Source of the DNA: Streptomyces spinoverrucosus
GTDB lineage: Bacteria; Actinomycetota; Actinomycetes; Streptomycetales; Streptomycetaceae
Reading direction: 5' to 3'
Assembly (NCBI RefSeq): GCF_015712165.1
Contig: NZ_JADPZX010000001.1
Span: 1,674,001-1,738,000, forward strand
DNA: 64,000 nucleotides
In this document: in pieces, positions 29,236 through 38,207 of the stretch
Layout of the letters: every line of letters begins with the position of its first letter
How positions within the stretch are numbered: position 1 is the stretch's first letter
The notes under the pieces: model-generated
Told to the model about the DNA's origin: nothing
The model's input: only the letters and a program-made list of their open reading frames with translations
The model's database searches: none
Made by a program: the position numbers and the translations under genes

Positions 29236-30690
29236 TTATTCTCCCGCTCCGCCGTGCAGGCTCTGCACCGGGTGGGCGGTGAGCTCCTGCACAGCCGCGA
29301 GATCGCCGTGGATCCGGTCGACCGCCGCGTACGCGCCGGCGACGCACGCCGGGATGCCCACCCCGTCGTACACCGCGCCGCACACGGCGAGGCCCGGGAG
29401 CTTGGCGACGTGCTCGCGGATGCGGGCCACGCGCGCGTGGTGGCCGACGGGGTACTGGGGCAGGCCCGCGTCCCAGCGCGTGACGCGGGTGGCGACGGGC
29501 GTGGCGTCCAGGCCTGTGGCCGCTTCGAGGTCGCGTCGGGAGACGGCCACCAGGTCGGCGTCGTCACGGCGGAGGATCTCCGTCTCGCCGTACCGCCCGA
29601 CGGAGGTGCGCAGCACGATCAGGTCCGGGTCGTCGTCGGCGATCCAGCCCCACTTCTGGGAGGCGAACGTGGATGCCTTGATGGTCCGCCCGTCGACCGG
29701 CGGCACCAGGAAGCCGCTGCCCTCGGGCAGCCGCGCCTCGGACCTGCGGTAGGCGAGGGTGACCAGCGCCATCGACGCGTACTCCACGGCGGCCAGCTCG
29801 GTCGCGGCCGCCGGGGCCTCCGCGCGCAGCAGCTCGGCGGCGGCCGGCGCGGGCGCGGCGACGATCACCGCGTCGGCGTGCAGGACCCGGTCGCCGGCCA
29901 CGACCCGCCAGCCCGTACGGCCCGCCCGGCGCAGCTCCGTCACGCGGGCTCCGGTCACGATCTCGCCGCCGCGTGCCCGCACCGACTCGGCGACGGCGAC
30001 CGGCAGGCTGCCCACTCCGCCCTCGATGCCCATGAACACCGGACCGGTCTGGGGGGCGGCCGCCGCCTTGGCCTGGATCTCCCGGACCGCCTCGGTGAGC
30101 GAGTCGTGCTCCTGCGCGGCCTGGAACAGCTGGGGGACGGCCGAGCGCATCGAGATGCGGTACGCGTCGCCCGCGTAGACACCGCCCAGCAGCGGCTCCA
30201 CCAGCCGGTCGACGACCTCGCGGCCGAGGCGCGCCGCGACGAACCCGCCCACCGCCACGTCGTCGCCGACCTCCGTGCGAGGCAGGTCGGCGTCGCGCTC
30301 GATGCGCGCCAGGCCCTCCTCGGACAGCACGCCGGCGAGCGCCACCGCCGTGCCCGGCACGCCCATGACGTGGCCCTTGGGCATCGGGCGCAGGGCGCCG
30401 CGGGTCCACAGGGCGGCGGTCGCGGTGGCCGGTGGCTGGAGCCGGTCCTCGAGGCCCACCTCGCGCGCGAGGGTGACCGCCTCGGGCCGGCGGGCCAGCA
30501 TCGACTCCGCGCCCAGGTCCACGCGCACGCCCGCGATCTCGCCGGGCAGCAGCTTGCCGCCGATCCGGTCGGAGGCCTCCAGCACGGTCACCCGCGCCCC
30601 GCGCCCCAGCAGCCGGTGAGCGGCGGCCAGGCCGGCGATTCCGGCTCCGATGACGACGACCTGCCCGGCGTCCGTGCGTGCTGCGTTCAT
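29236..30690 (-). CDS. hemY: Coproporphyrinogen III / protoporphyrinogen oxidase (HemY/CgoX)
   Basis: 484 residues from ATG 30690 with AGGTGGA upstream. The N-terminal FAD motif is [22 protein letters not shown] followed by [14 protein letters not shown]; further family blocks include [15 protein letters not shown] and the C-terminal [21 protein letters not shown]. In actinobacteria this flavoenzyme oxidises coproporphyrinogen III to coproporphyrin III ahead of CpfC and HemQ. It forms an operon with hemQ. Confidence 0.92.
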   Translation of the reverse strand: MNAARTDAGQVVVIGAGIAGLAAAHRLLGRGARVTVLEASDRIGGKLLPGEIAGVRVDLGAESMLARRPEAVTLAREVGLEDRLQPPATATAALWTRGALRPMPKGHVMGVPGTAVALAGVLSEEGLARIERDADLPRTEVGDDVAVGGFVAARLGREVVDRLVEPLLGGVYAGDAYRISMRSAVPQLFQAAQEHDSLTEAVREIQAKAAAAPQTGPVFMGIEGGVGSLPVAVAESVRARGGEIVTGARVTELRRAGRTGWRVVAGDRVLHADAVIVAAPAPAAAELLRAEAPAAATELAAVEYASMALVTLAYRRSEARLPEGSGFLVPPVDGRTIKASTFASQKWGWIADDDPDLIVLRTSVGRYGETEILRRDDADLVAVSRRDLEAATGLDATPVATRVTRWDAGLPQYPVGHHARVARIREHVAKLPGLAVCGAVYDGVGIPACVAGAYAAVDRIHGDLAAVQELTAHPVQSLHGGAGE

Positions 30691-30849
30691 GGATCCACCT
30701 TCTCAGACACCACTGACAGTCACCCCTGCCGCCCCGTGGCCGCGCCGAGTCCCGACCGTGACCGCATCGGGACCGCACGGGTCCAACGTCCCGGCCCGCC
30801 CCGGCGTCGAAGGAGCGTCAGTTGTCACGACCCTCGGGGGTACGCCCAC

Positions 30850-31872
30850 ATGCGCGCATCACGTTCCGCACGACACTCCGCGCCACGCCCGGTCCGGGCC
30901 CTGGCGGGGATCCTGCTCGCCGCCGCTCTCGCACTGACGGGATGCAGCGGCGCGGACGACACCACCTCCTCCGCCGCCGGGGGTGACGCGGGCGCCGCCC
31001 AGGACCGGGCCGTGGCACCCGGCGCCAAGGAGGGCGCCTTCGACAGCGGCAGCCAGTCCGGCGCCGACAGGGCCCCGGACGCGCCCCGGCCGCCCGCGAG
31101 CCACATCATCCGCACCGCTTCCCTGACCGTGCAGGTCAAGGACGTGCCCAAGGCCCTGGACGAGGCCCGTACGACCGCCGAGACCGCGGGCGGCTTCGTG
31201 GGCAGCGAGACCACCACCCGGGACGAGCGCGGCAACGAGCGCACCCGGGTCGTCCTGCGGGTGCCCGTCGACAAGTACGAGGACGTCCTCACCGATCTGG
31301 AGGGCGCGGGCAAGCTCCTCGACCGCGCCGCGAAGGCGACGGACGTCACCGACCAGGTCGTCGACGTGGAGAGCCGTATCAAGACCCAGCGCGCCAGCGT
31401 CGCCAGGATCCGCGAGCTGATGGACCAGGCGACCCGGCTGAGCGACGTGGTGGAGCTGGAGGGCGAGCTGAGCAGCCGCCAGGCCGACCTGGAGGCGCTG
31501 CTCGCCCAGCAGGCGTCCCTGAAGGACCGCACGAGCCTGGCCACCATCACCCTGTCGCTGTCCGAGACGCCGGTGAAGAAGGCCGCGAAGGAGGACGAGG
31601 ACCCCGGGTTCACGGACGCGCTGGCGGGCGGCTGGGGCGCGTTCGTGACGATGCTGCGCTGGATCGTCGTGGCCCTGGGCGCGGTGCTGCCGTTCGCGGC
31701 CCTGGCGGCGCTTGTCGTCCTGGTCTGGCTGCGTCTCGTACGGCCCCGCAGGACGCGCCGCACGGCCACGGCGTCCGCGACGACCGCGCTGGGGCCGCTG
31801 CCGACGGCACGGCAGGCTCCGGAGCCGACGACCGGCTCCGCGCGGGCGGAGGAGCGGGGCGAGCAGGACTGA
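30850..31872 (+). CDS. DUF4349 lipoprotein with C-terminal membrane helix
   Basis: 340 residues from ATG 30850. The signal peptide ends in the lipobox ALTGCSG. The DUF4349 part (about 90-290) includes IRTASLTVQVKDVPKALDEART, RVVLRVPVDKYEDVL and a predicted coiled coil (VVELEGELSSRQADLEALLAQ). A membrane helix near 270-300 is followed by a basic tail (RPRRTRR). Both ends are therefore membrane-attached, with the coiled coil outside. Function is unknown. Confidence 0.8.
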   Translation: MRASRSARHSAPRPVRALAGILLAAALALTGCSGADDTTSSAAGGDAGAAQDRAVAPGAKEGAFDSGSQSGADRAPDAPRPPASHIIRTASLTVQVKDVPKALDEARTTAETAGGFVGSETTTRDERGNERTRVVLRVPVDKYEDVLTDLEGAGKLLDRAAKATDVTDQVVDVESRIKTQRASVARIRELMDQATRLSDVVELEGELSSRQADLEALLAQQASLKDRTSLATITLSLSETPVKKAAKEDEDPGFTDALAGGWGAFVTMLRWIVVALGAVLPFAALAALVVLVWLRLVRPRRTRRTATASATTALGPLPTARQAPEPTTGSARAEERGEQD

Positions 31873-31899
31873 AATGCCCGGCGGCCGTAGCGTGTTCGC

Positions 31900-33297
31900 A
31901 TGAACATGAGCGGCGCGAGCGGTACCAGAGAGCGACTGGTCGTGGTCGGCGGCGACGCCGCGGGCATGTCCGCGGCGTCCCAGGCCCGCAGGCTGAAGGG
32001 CCCGGACGAGCTGGAGATCGTGGCTTTCGAGCGCGGCCACTTCACCTCCTACTCGGCGTGCGGCATCCCGTACTGGGTGGGCGGCCAGGTCTCCGACCGC
32101 GACGAGCTGATCGCGCGCACGCCCGAGGAGCACCGCGCGCGGGGCATCGACCTGCGGCTGCGCACGGAGGTCGTGGAGATCGACGTCGACGCGGGGCGGG
32201 TACGCGCGCGTGACGTCGATTCGGGGGCCGAGTCCTGGACGTCGTACGACAAACTCGTGATCGCCACCGGCGCCCGGCCGATCCGCCCCGACATGCCCGG
32301 CGTCGACGCCCCCGGCGTGCACGGGGTGCAGACCCTGGACGACGGCCAGGAGCTGCTGGACACCCTCACACGCGCGCGTGGGCGGCGTGCGGTGGTCGTC
32401 GGGGCCGGGTACATCGGTGTCGAGATGGCCGAGGCGCTGATCAACCGCGGCTACGAGGTGACGGTCGTCAACCGGGGCGCGGAGCCGATGTCCACGCTCG
32501 ACGCGGACATGGGGCGGCTGGTGCACCGGGCCATGGAGGGCATGGGCATCGCCATGGTCAACGACGCCGAGGTCACCAAGATCCTCACCGGGGACGACGG
32601 GTGGGTGCGGGCGGTGGCCACGGAGGACGCCGAGTACCCGGCGGACGTGGTGGTGCTCGGCATCGGCGTACGCCCCGAGACGACGCTCGCCGAGGCGGCG
32701 GGGCTGCCTCTCGGGGAGCACGGCGGGCTGCTCACCGATCTGGCGATGCGGGTGCGCGGTCACGAGAACATCTGGGCCGGCGGTGACTGCGTGGAGGTTC
32801 TCGACCTGGTCGCCGGGCGGGAGCGGCACATCGCCCTCGGCACGCACGCCAACAAGCACGGACAGGTCATCGGCATGAACGCCGGCGGCGGATATGCGAC
32901 GTTTCCCGGGGTTGTCGGGACCGCGGTGAGCAAGGTGTGCGACCTGGAGATCGCGCGGACCGGGTTGCGGGAGAAGGACGCGCGGCGGGCGGGGCTGCGG
33001 TTCGAGGCGGTCACCATCGAGTCCACCAGCCGGGCCGGGTACTACCCCGGCGCGTCCCCGATGACCGTGAAGATGCTCGCCGAACGCCGCACGGGGCGGC
33101 TGCTCGGCGTGCAGATCGTCGGCCGGGAGGGGGCGGGCAAGCGGGTGGACGTCGCGGCGGTGGCGCTCACGGCCGGGATGACGGTGGAGCAGATGACGGC
33201 ACTGGACCTGGGGTACGCGCCGCCGTTCTCGCCGGTGTGGGATCCGGTGCTGGTCGCGGCCCGCAAGGCATCAAAGGCGGTAGGGCAGCGAACCTGA
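31900..33297 (+). CDS. CoA-disulfide reductase / NADH oxidase-like flavoprotein
   Basis: 465 residues. The N-terminal FAD site is LVVVGGDAAGMSAASQARR, the redox Cys is in SYSACGIPYWVGG near residue 50 (the single-Cys signature of CoA-disulfide reductases and Npx/Nox), and the NAD site is VVVGAGYIGVEMAEAL near residue 168. A dimerisation domain follows. Likely roles are low-molecular-weight disulfide reduction or oxygen/peroxide reduction. TAGCGT lies 6 bases before the ATG with no Shine-Dalgarno, so a leaderless transcript is probable. Confidence 0.82.
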   Translation: MNMSGASGTRERLVVVGGDAAGMSAASQARRLKGPDELEIVAFERGHFTSYSACGIPYWVGGQVSDRDELIARTPEEHRARGIDLRLRTEVVEIDVDAGRVRARDVDSGAESWTSYDKLVIATGARPIRPDMPGVDAPGVHGVQTLDDGQELLDTLTRARGRRAVVVGAGYIGVEMAEALINRGYEVTVVNRGAEPMSTLDADMGRLVHRAMEGMGIAMVNDAEVTKILTGDDGWVRAVATEDAEYPADVVVLGIGVRPETTLAEAAGLPLGEHGGLLTDLAMRVRGHENIWAGGDCVEVLDLVAGRERHIALGTHANKHGQVIGMNAGGGYATFPGVVGTAVSKVCDLEIARTGLREKDARRAGLRFEAVTIESTSRAGYYPGASPMTVKMLAERRTGRLLGVQIVGREGAGKRVDVAAVALTAGMTVEQMTALDLGYAPPFSPVWDPVLVAARKASKAVGQRT

Positions 33298-33342
33298 GGG
33301 GCGCGGGGAACTGCGCGACCAGCCACAGACAACCCGCACCCG
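33297..33342 (+). repeat. Dispersed GC-rich intergenic repeat, copy 3 (short form)
   Basis: AGGGGCGCGGGGAACTGCGC then GACCAGCCACAGACAACCCG. It shares the first half and the GCGACCAGCC part with the copies at 14250 and 23543 but lacks the ATGCGGCTCCGCCGCGTG core. It starts at the stop codon of the flavoprotein. Confidence 0.5.
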
Positions 33343-33362
33343 GCAAACCACCCGCACACCCT

Positions 33363-33683
33363 CTACGCCGTCCCGTTGATCCGGTCGATCGCCTGCCGCG
33401 CCTGCTCGGACGGCGGCCTGGACGGCAACGACGACACCGACGCAGCCGCCGGCATGGCACTCGGCTGCGCCCCCGCCGGTTTCGCGTGCGCCCCCGGGGA
33501 AACGGACCGCAACCGGTGGCTCACCGCCTCGTCCAGCGTCACCGGTCGCTGCAACTGCGCCGCCATACGGCCGGCCTCCTGGCCGAGTCGGGCGACGTCC
33601 TCCCAGGGGAGGTGGACCACCAGCGCGAGCTGCGCCTCGCCGTCGGGGGTGGCTTGCATCGGAGGAGTAACTCGGTCGTTCAT
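33363..33683 (-). CDS. Small conserved hypothetical protein, 106 aa
   Basis: ATG at 33683 with GAGGTGAGGA upstream. Residues 20-60 form a compact segment (AQLALVVHLPWEDVARLGQEAGRMAAQL) that looks folded; the rest is Pro/Ala/Ser-rich, ending EQARQAIDRINGTA. No domain is recognised. It is encoded between the flavoprotein and rhomboid genes, on the opposite strand. Confidence 0.55.
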   Translation of the reverse strand: MNDRVTPPMQATPDGEAQLALVVHLPWEDVARLGQEAGRMAAQLQRPVTLDEAVSHRLRSVSPGAHAKPAGAQPSAMPAAASVSSLPSRPPSEQARQAIDRINGTA

Positions 33684-33766
33684 CGCCTGTCCTCACCTCG
33701 TCCCGCGACGCGCCTCGCCGTGCCGCGGCCGGTCGAGGAGACATACGCACACCCGGGCGGCCGCGT

Positions 33767-36046
33767 TCACCGGTTCGGCGGGCGCATCGAGGGCACTACT
33801 TCCTTGTGGTGATCCCCGTCCATGACGTGAACCCCGCGCGCCGCACGCCCTGGGTGACGTACGCGCTGATCGCGACGAACGTCGTCGTGTTCCTGTTCAT
33901 GCCCGGCCTCGCGGGTTCGGTGGCGGGTGACAGCAGTCTGGCGCAACTGTGCCATCTCCAGGCGTTCCTGGACCGGTACGCGGTGGTGCCCCAGGAACTG
34001 ATTCACCATCAGTTGCCACGCCTGGTGCCCACGGGCGACATCGCGGTCGGCCCGCAGGGCCCGGGCTGCGTGGTGGGCCCGCCGACGTACGACAAGTCGC
34101 CCGAACTGAGCGTGCTCACGGCGATGTTCCTGCACGGCAGCTGGCTGCATCTGCTGGGCAACATGCTCTTCCTGCTGATCTTCGGCAACAACATCGAGGA
34201 CCGCATGGGGCATGTGCGCTTCGCGCTGTTCTACGGCGTCTGCGGCTATGCGGCGTCGTACGGCTTCGCGCTCCTGAACTCCGAGTCCGGCGAGCCGTTG
34301 ATCGGCGCCTCGGGGGCGATCGCCGGTGTACTGGGCGCCTATCTGGTGCTGTACCCGAAGGCCAGGGTGTGGGTGCTGGTCCCGTTCCTGATCTTCCTGC
34401 CGCTGAGGTTGCCGGCCTGGCTGGTGCTGGGCGGCTGGTTCGGGCTCCAGGCGGTGTACTCCGCCGGCGAGGGCGTCTCCGACGCGGGCACCGTGGCGTA
34501 CGCGGCGCACATCGTCGGCTTCCTGGTCGGCATGCTGCTCGCCTGGCCCCTGAAGCCGGGCACGCCCCCGCCGCCGGAACCGCGCGGGCTGCTGTTCGGC
34601 AGGCGCGCGCGACCGGGTTGGTGAGGAGAAGGGCCCGGACGATGGTGGTGGTCCCGGGTCATGGGTGCGGAGGCGGTGGGCGTGGGCGAGGCCGGCCGCC
34701 GCGGTGACCGGCAGGAGCCAGGGCAGGTTGTTGACGACTGCGGAGGTGGAGCCCGTGACCAGGGAGAACTTCGACAGCAGAAGCACCAGCGTGCCGGTCA
34801 GACCGGCGGTGGCCAGGAGCGGGGCGACGACGGTCCGCCACCAGTGGCGCTCGGGGTCGTGGCGGAAGTAGGCGATCACGGAGAGGCTCACCGCGACCTG
34901 GAGCGCGACGATCCCCACCGTTCCGAAGCCGAGCATGGTGGTGGCGAGGTTGGTGTAGGGGTGGGCGCCGGCGAGCGCGAAGGCCGCGCAGACCAGGGCC
35001 GTCACCGTGATCTGGGCCAGGCTCGCGAGGTGCGGGGAGGCGTGCCGCGGGTGGGTCCGGGCCAGCGCGCCCGGCAGGATCCGCTCACGGCCGAGGGCGA
35101 ACAGGTAGCGGTTGGCCGCGGTGTGCAGGCCCAGCAGGGCGCCGAACAGGCTCGTGCACAGCAGGATCTGCATGACGGTGGTGATCCCACCGCCGAGGTA
35201 GTGGCCGGCGAGGTTGAAGAAGAGGTCGCCGAGCTGGGTCCCGGCCGCCCCGCTGAGGCCGTCCGCACCGACCGCGCCCACCCCCACCCAGCTCATCAGG
35301 GCGAAGAAGACGGTGATGAGGACGACCGAGGAGTACGTCGCCACGGGCACGCTGCGCCGGGGCGTACGGCTCTCCTCGCCGTACAGCGCCGCGGCCTCGA
35401 ACCCGACGTACGAGATGAGGGCGAACATCAACGCCACGCCGAGTCCCGGGGCGACCACGGTGTGCGGGGCGAAGGACGTGGCCGGGAAGGCGGCGGTGCC
35501 GTGGTCGGCGACGACGGCGACGCCGAGCACGAGCAGGACGGCGACCTCGGCGATCATCAGGACGGCGAGCAGCCGGGCGCTGAGGTCGATGTGCCGGTAC
35601 CCCATGAGGCCGGCCAGCGCGATGCCCGCCGAGGTCCACACCGTCCACGGCACATGCCAGCCGTGGGAGGCGGCGGCCAGTTCGGCGAAGTAGCCGAGGG
35701 CGCCGGCGACGCCGGCCACGGCGGCGCTGTAGGACAGCACCGCCACCAGCCCGCCCGCCACGGCGAGGTGCCGTCCCAGTCCGCGTTCGATGTAGGCGTA
35801 GAAGCCGCCCGTGTTCACCACCCTGCGGCTCAGGGCGGCGTAACCGACCGAGAAACAGAGCAGGGTGAGTCCGGCCAGTACGAAGGCCGCCGGCACGCCG
35901 GCCCCGTTGCCGATGGCGTAGGCGAGGGGGACGGACCCGACGACGCCGGACATGGGGGCCGCCGCCGCGGCCACCAGGAACACGATCTTCGGCGTCGTCA
36001 GGGAGCCCCGCAGCGGCGTCGTCCCGTGCGCGGCCATCCGGGTCAC
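33767..36046 (-). CDS. APC-family amino acid permease, with anomalous C-terminal read-through frame
   Basis: The family-like part is about the first 470 residues (roughly 34630-36046): 12 hydrophobic helices, with AAAAPMSGVVGSVPLAYAIGNG near residue 30 and SYVGFEAAALYGEESRTPRRSVP near 215, typical of APC transporters. After LRTHDPG the frame does not stop but runs about 280 residues antisense to the rhomboid gene, giving a Gln/Arg/His-rich tail with no family resemblance. In a neighbouring frame a stop exists at 34659, so a one-base error or mutation near 34665-34690 would restore a normal end. GTG 36046 overlaps the stop of the diiron gene (GTGA), making this the last gene of the azoxy-type operon. 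Confidence 0.75.
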   Translation of the reverse strand: MTRMAAHGTTPLRGSLTTPKIVFLVAAAAAPMSGVVGSVPLAYAIGNGAGVPAAFVLAGLTLLCFSVGYAALSRRVVNTGGFYAYIERGLGRHLAVAGGLVAVLSYSAAVAGVAGALGYFAELAAASHGWHVPWTVWTSAGIALAGLMGYRHIDLSARLLAVLMIAEVAVLLVLGVAVVADHGTAAFPATSFAPHTVVAPGLGVALMFALISYVGFEAAALYGEESRTPRRSVPVATYSSVVLITVFFALMSWVGVGAVGADGLSGAAGTQLGDLFFNLAGHYLGGGITTVMQILLCTSLFGALLGLHTAANRYLFALGRERILPGALARTHPRHASPHLASLAQITVTALVCAAFALAGAHPYTNLATTMLGFGTVGIVALQVAVSLSVIAYFRHDPERHWWRTVVAPLLATAGLTGTLVLLLSKFSLVTGSTSAVVNNLPWLLPVTAAAGLAHAHRLRTHDPGPPPSSGPFSSPTRSRAPAEQQPARFRRRGRARLQGPGEQHADQEADDVRRVRHGARVGDALAGGVHRLEPEPAAQHQPGRQPQRQEDQERDQHPHPGLRVQHQIGAQYTGDRPRGADQRLAGLGVQEREAVRRRIAADAVEQREAHMPHAVLDVVAEDQQEEHVAQQMQPAAVQEHRREHAQFGRLVVRRRAHHAARALRADRDVARGHQAWQLMVNQFLGHHRVPVQERLEMAQLRQTAVTRHRTREAGHEQEHDDVRRDQRVRHPGRAARGVHVMDGDHHKEVVPSMRPPNR
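33806..34624 (+). CDS. Rhomboid-family intramembrane serine protease
   Basis: 272 residues, six or seven hydrophobic segments. The active-site Ser is in LIGASGAIAGVLGAYL near residue 170 (GxSG), the catalytic His in AYAAHIVGFLVGMLLAW near 230, and HGSWLHLLGNMLFLLIFGNNIEDR is the conserved family block. It cleaves membrane proteins in the bilayer. Tandem GTG codons at 33806/33809 serve as the start. The whole gene is covered on the other strand by the open continuation of the permease frame (see 33767-36046). Confidence 0.9.
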   Translation: MVIPVHDVNPARRTPWVTYALIATNVVVFLFMPGLAGSVAGDSSLAQLCHLQAFLDRYAVVPQELIHHQLPRLVPTGDIAVGPQGPGCVVGPPTYDKSPELSVLTAMFLHGSWLHLLGNMLFLLIFGNNIEDRMGHVRFALFYGVCGYAASYGFALLNSESGEPLIGASGAIAGVLGAYLVLYPKARVWVLVPFLIFLPLRLPAWLVLGGWFGLQAVYSAGEGVSDAGTVAYAAHIVGFLVGMLLAWPLKPGTPPPPEPRGLLFGRRARPGW

Positions 36047-37017
36047 CGCGTGGTGCGGATCAGCTCGACGGCTTCCGGGATGCCCATGTACGGCAGCCGT
36101 ACCTCGGCCATGTCGTCGGTCCAGCGCTCGGCGAGGTCGTAGCGCTGCTTCGGGGTGGTCTCCAGAAGCCTGCAGCCGGGGAAGACCTCGTAGTCGCGCA
36201 GCAGTTCGGCGTGGGCGCCCATGCCCTGCTGGAACAGTTCCTCGCGTTCCAGGACGAACTCCTCCGCGGGCAGCTCGTCCCAGAGCGCGCGGCCGCGGCG
36301 GATGAGTTCGATCAGGCGCGGCCGGTACTCGGGGCAGCGCGCCAGGTGCTCACGGACGATGGAGCTGCCGACGGTGAGGTGACGGATCTCGTCGATCGAC
36401 GCGCCGCGGGCGATCTCGGCGGCGGCCGGGTCGAGCAGGGTCCACTTGCGCTCGCTCAGTTCGGCGGCCGGCGCGAGCACGCCCTCGATCACGATGGTGA
36501 ACACGGCGACCGCGCCGATGAAGTCGCCCTCGTCACGCACGACGGAGGTGGCGAACTCGGCGATGGGGTTGAGCACGCGTCGGGTGTAGTCGGTGCCCTG
36601 TTCGGCGATGAAGTCGAGCAGGCCCTCGGCGGGGACGCCCAGGTCTGTCAGGTGGTCGCGGAAGATCAGGGCGTGGCGGGCCTCGTCCACCACCTGGGTG
36701 ACGAAGAACTCCTGCTCGACGACGCCGGGGGCGCCGATGACGTAATTGGACAGGACGCTCACGGCGCGGGACTCGGCGAGCGAGCGGTTGCCGAGTTCCA
36801 GGACGAGCGCGTCGCGCAGCGGGCCGGGCTCGCGCATGTGGTCGGGGGTGGTGGTGGCGTGCCCGCGGCGGGCGCGGCCGCGCAGGGTGCCCTGGGCCAC
36901 CGCCGACAGCCAGTAGGCGAGGTCGCACTCTTCGGCGGTCAGGGTCATCTCCTGCGCGCCGTCGAGCAGGTTCGGAGCGCGGTCCCAGTCGGCCTCGACG
37001 GGTATCTCGACAGTCAT
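36043..37017 (-). CDS. Ferritin-like diiron protein, VlmB-like (candidate azoxy synthase)
   Basis: 324 residues. Two ExxH helices carry the likely iron ligands: VVDEARHALIF (E112, H115) and SIDEIRHLTVG (E210, H213), with carboxylates E101/E103 and E178 on partner helices. This is the ribonucleotide-reductase R2/AurF-like four-helix arrangement. In valanimycin biosynthesis VlmB is a non-haem diiron azoxy synthase acting after a membrane hydrazine synthase. Gene order beside VlmH-, VlmO- and VlmR-like genes supports that role here. Its ATG overlaps the flavin reductase stop (ATGA) and its stop overlaps the permease GTG. Confidence 0.78.
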   Translation of the reverse strand: MTVEIPVEADWDRAPNLLDGAQEMTLTAEECDLAYWLSAVAQGTLRGRARRGHATTTPDHMREPGPLRDALVLELGNRSLAESRAVSVLSNYVIGAPGVVEQEFFVTQVVDEARHALIFRDHLTDLGVPAEGLLDFIAEQGTDYTRRVLNPIAEFATSVVRDEGDFIGAVAVFTIVIEGVLAPAAELSERKWTLLDPAAAEIARGASIDEIRHLTVGSSIVREHLARCPEYRPRLIELIRRGRALWDELPAEEFVLEREELFQQGMGAHAELLRDYEVFPGCRLLETTPKQRYDLAERWTDDMAEVRLPYMGIPEAVELIRTTR

Positions 37018-38207
37018 GACACCTCACTGCGGGAAGGGGTGGTGGACGGAGCGGGGGCGGGCACGGACGGTGACGGGGTGACCTCCGCGTCGTGCAGCCG
37101 GCCGGCGAAGCTGAGCATGGGAGAGCCGGTGGCGTGGGAGCCGCCGGTCACCTCGGCGAGCAGCAGGTCGTGGTCGCCGACCCGGTGGCGGTGCAGCACC
37201 CGGCAGGAGAGGTGGGCGAGGCTGCCGGAGAGCAGGGGGGCGCCGCTGGACGCGTCGGTGGACCAGTCCAGCTGCTCGAACTGGGCGCGGCCGAGCGGGC
37301 GTTGCGGGTCGGCGAAGTGACGGGCCACGGCCGTCTGGCCGGAGCCGAGGACGTTGACGGAGAAGGTTCCGGTCCGGCGGACGATCGAGCCGAACGAGGA
37401 CTGCGGGCGCAGGCAGACGCCGATGACGAGCGGATCGCGGGAGACCGCGACCACGGCGCTCGCCGTGGTGCCGTGCGGGACGCCGTCCCGGCTGACGGTC
37501 AGCACGGTGACCCCGGAGGCGACCTGGCGCAGCGCCCGGCGGGCGGCGTCGACGGGCGGGTTCCCGACGGGGCCGGCACGGCGGGAGTCCGACGCCGGGG
37601 CGGAGTGACGGCGCCCGGGGTCGGCGGGGGTGCGGTCGGTACCGCCGGCGAGCCGGCGCCCGGGGTCGGCGGCGGTGCGGTCGGCACCGCCCGCGAGCCG
37701 GCGCCCGGGGTCCGCGGCGGTGCGGTCGGCACCGCCCGCGAGCCGGCGCCCGGGGTCGGCGGCGGTGCGGTCGGCACCGCCCGCGAGCCGGCGCCCGGGG
37801 TCCGCGGCGGTGCGGTCGGCACCGCCCGCGAGCCGGCGCCCGGGGTCGGCGGCGGTGCGGTCGGCACCGCCCGCGAGCCGGCGCCCGGGGTCGGCGGCGG
37901 TGCGGTCGGCACTGCCCGCGAGCCGGTCCCCCTCCCCCGAGGCACCCCCCGCCCCGACCCCGGCCCGGTCGGCTCCGTCCGGCACCTGGGCCGCGTCCGC
38001 CACGGCACCCTCGGCACCCACCGCCGACCGGAGCCCATCCGACACAGCGTCCTCGGCACCCACCGCCGACCGGAGCCCGTCCGACACGGCACCCTCGGCA
38101 CCCACCGCCGGACGGAGCCCATCCGACACGGCACCCTCGGCGCCCACCGTCGGGCGGGGCGGGTTCTTGGTCGTGGGGGTTGCCAGGTGGGGGGTGGGGC
38201 GGGTCAA
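37014..38207 (-). CDS. Flavin reductase (VlmR-like) with long repetitive N-terminus
   Basis: 397 residues. Only the C-terminal 170 are the flavin reductase/FMN-binding split barrel: RALRQVASGVTVLTVSRDG, GTTASAVVAVSRDPLVIGVCL, GTFSVNVLG and FEQLDWSTDASSGAPLL. It should supply FADH2/FMNH2 to the adjacent N-hydroxylase. The first about 220 residues are low complexity: four copies of a 14-residue VGAEGAVSDGLRPA unit, then seven 15-residue units of type GGADRTAADPGRRLA. The TTG at 38207 overlaps the upstream stop (TTGA); a later start inside the repeats is possible. Third-position G/C bias is retained in the repeats, which fits coding. Confidence 0.8.
   Translation of the reverse strand: MTRPTPHLATPTTKNPPRPTVGAEGAVSDGLRPAVGAEGAVSDGLRSAVGAEDAVSDGLRSAVGAEGAVADAAQVPDGADRAGVGAGGASGEGDRLAGSADRTAADPGRRLAGGADRTAADPGRRLAGGADRTAADPGRRLAGGADRTAADPGRRLAGGADRTAADPGRRLAGGADRTAADPGRRLAGGTDRTPADPGRRHSAPASDSRRAGPVGNPPVDAARRALRQVASGVTVLTVSRDGVPHGTTASAVVAVSRDPLVIGVCLRPQSSFGSIVRRTGTFSVNVLGSGQTAVARHFADPQRPLGRAQFEQLDWSTDASSGAPLLSGSLAHLSCRVLHRHRVGDHDLLLAEVTGGSHATGSPMLSFAGRLHDAEVTPSPSVPAPAPSTTPSRSEVS
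37615..37935 (-). repeat. 45-bp tandem repeats inside the flavin reductase gene
   Basis: Seven in-frame copies of a 45-bp unit encode GGADRTAADPGRRLA with few changes (one GSADRT, one GGTDRTP). A second array of four 42-bp units coding VGAEGAVSDGLRPA lies at about 37990-38150. High DNA identity suggests recent expansion by slippage or unequal recombination. Confidence 0.85.

Noticed and set aside
37615..38150. Plus-strand protein across the flavin reductase repeats (open in several frames)
   Set aside because: Repeat units are multiples of three and keep other frames open by chance. Only the minus frame continues into a recognised domain and has coupled neighbours.
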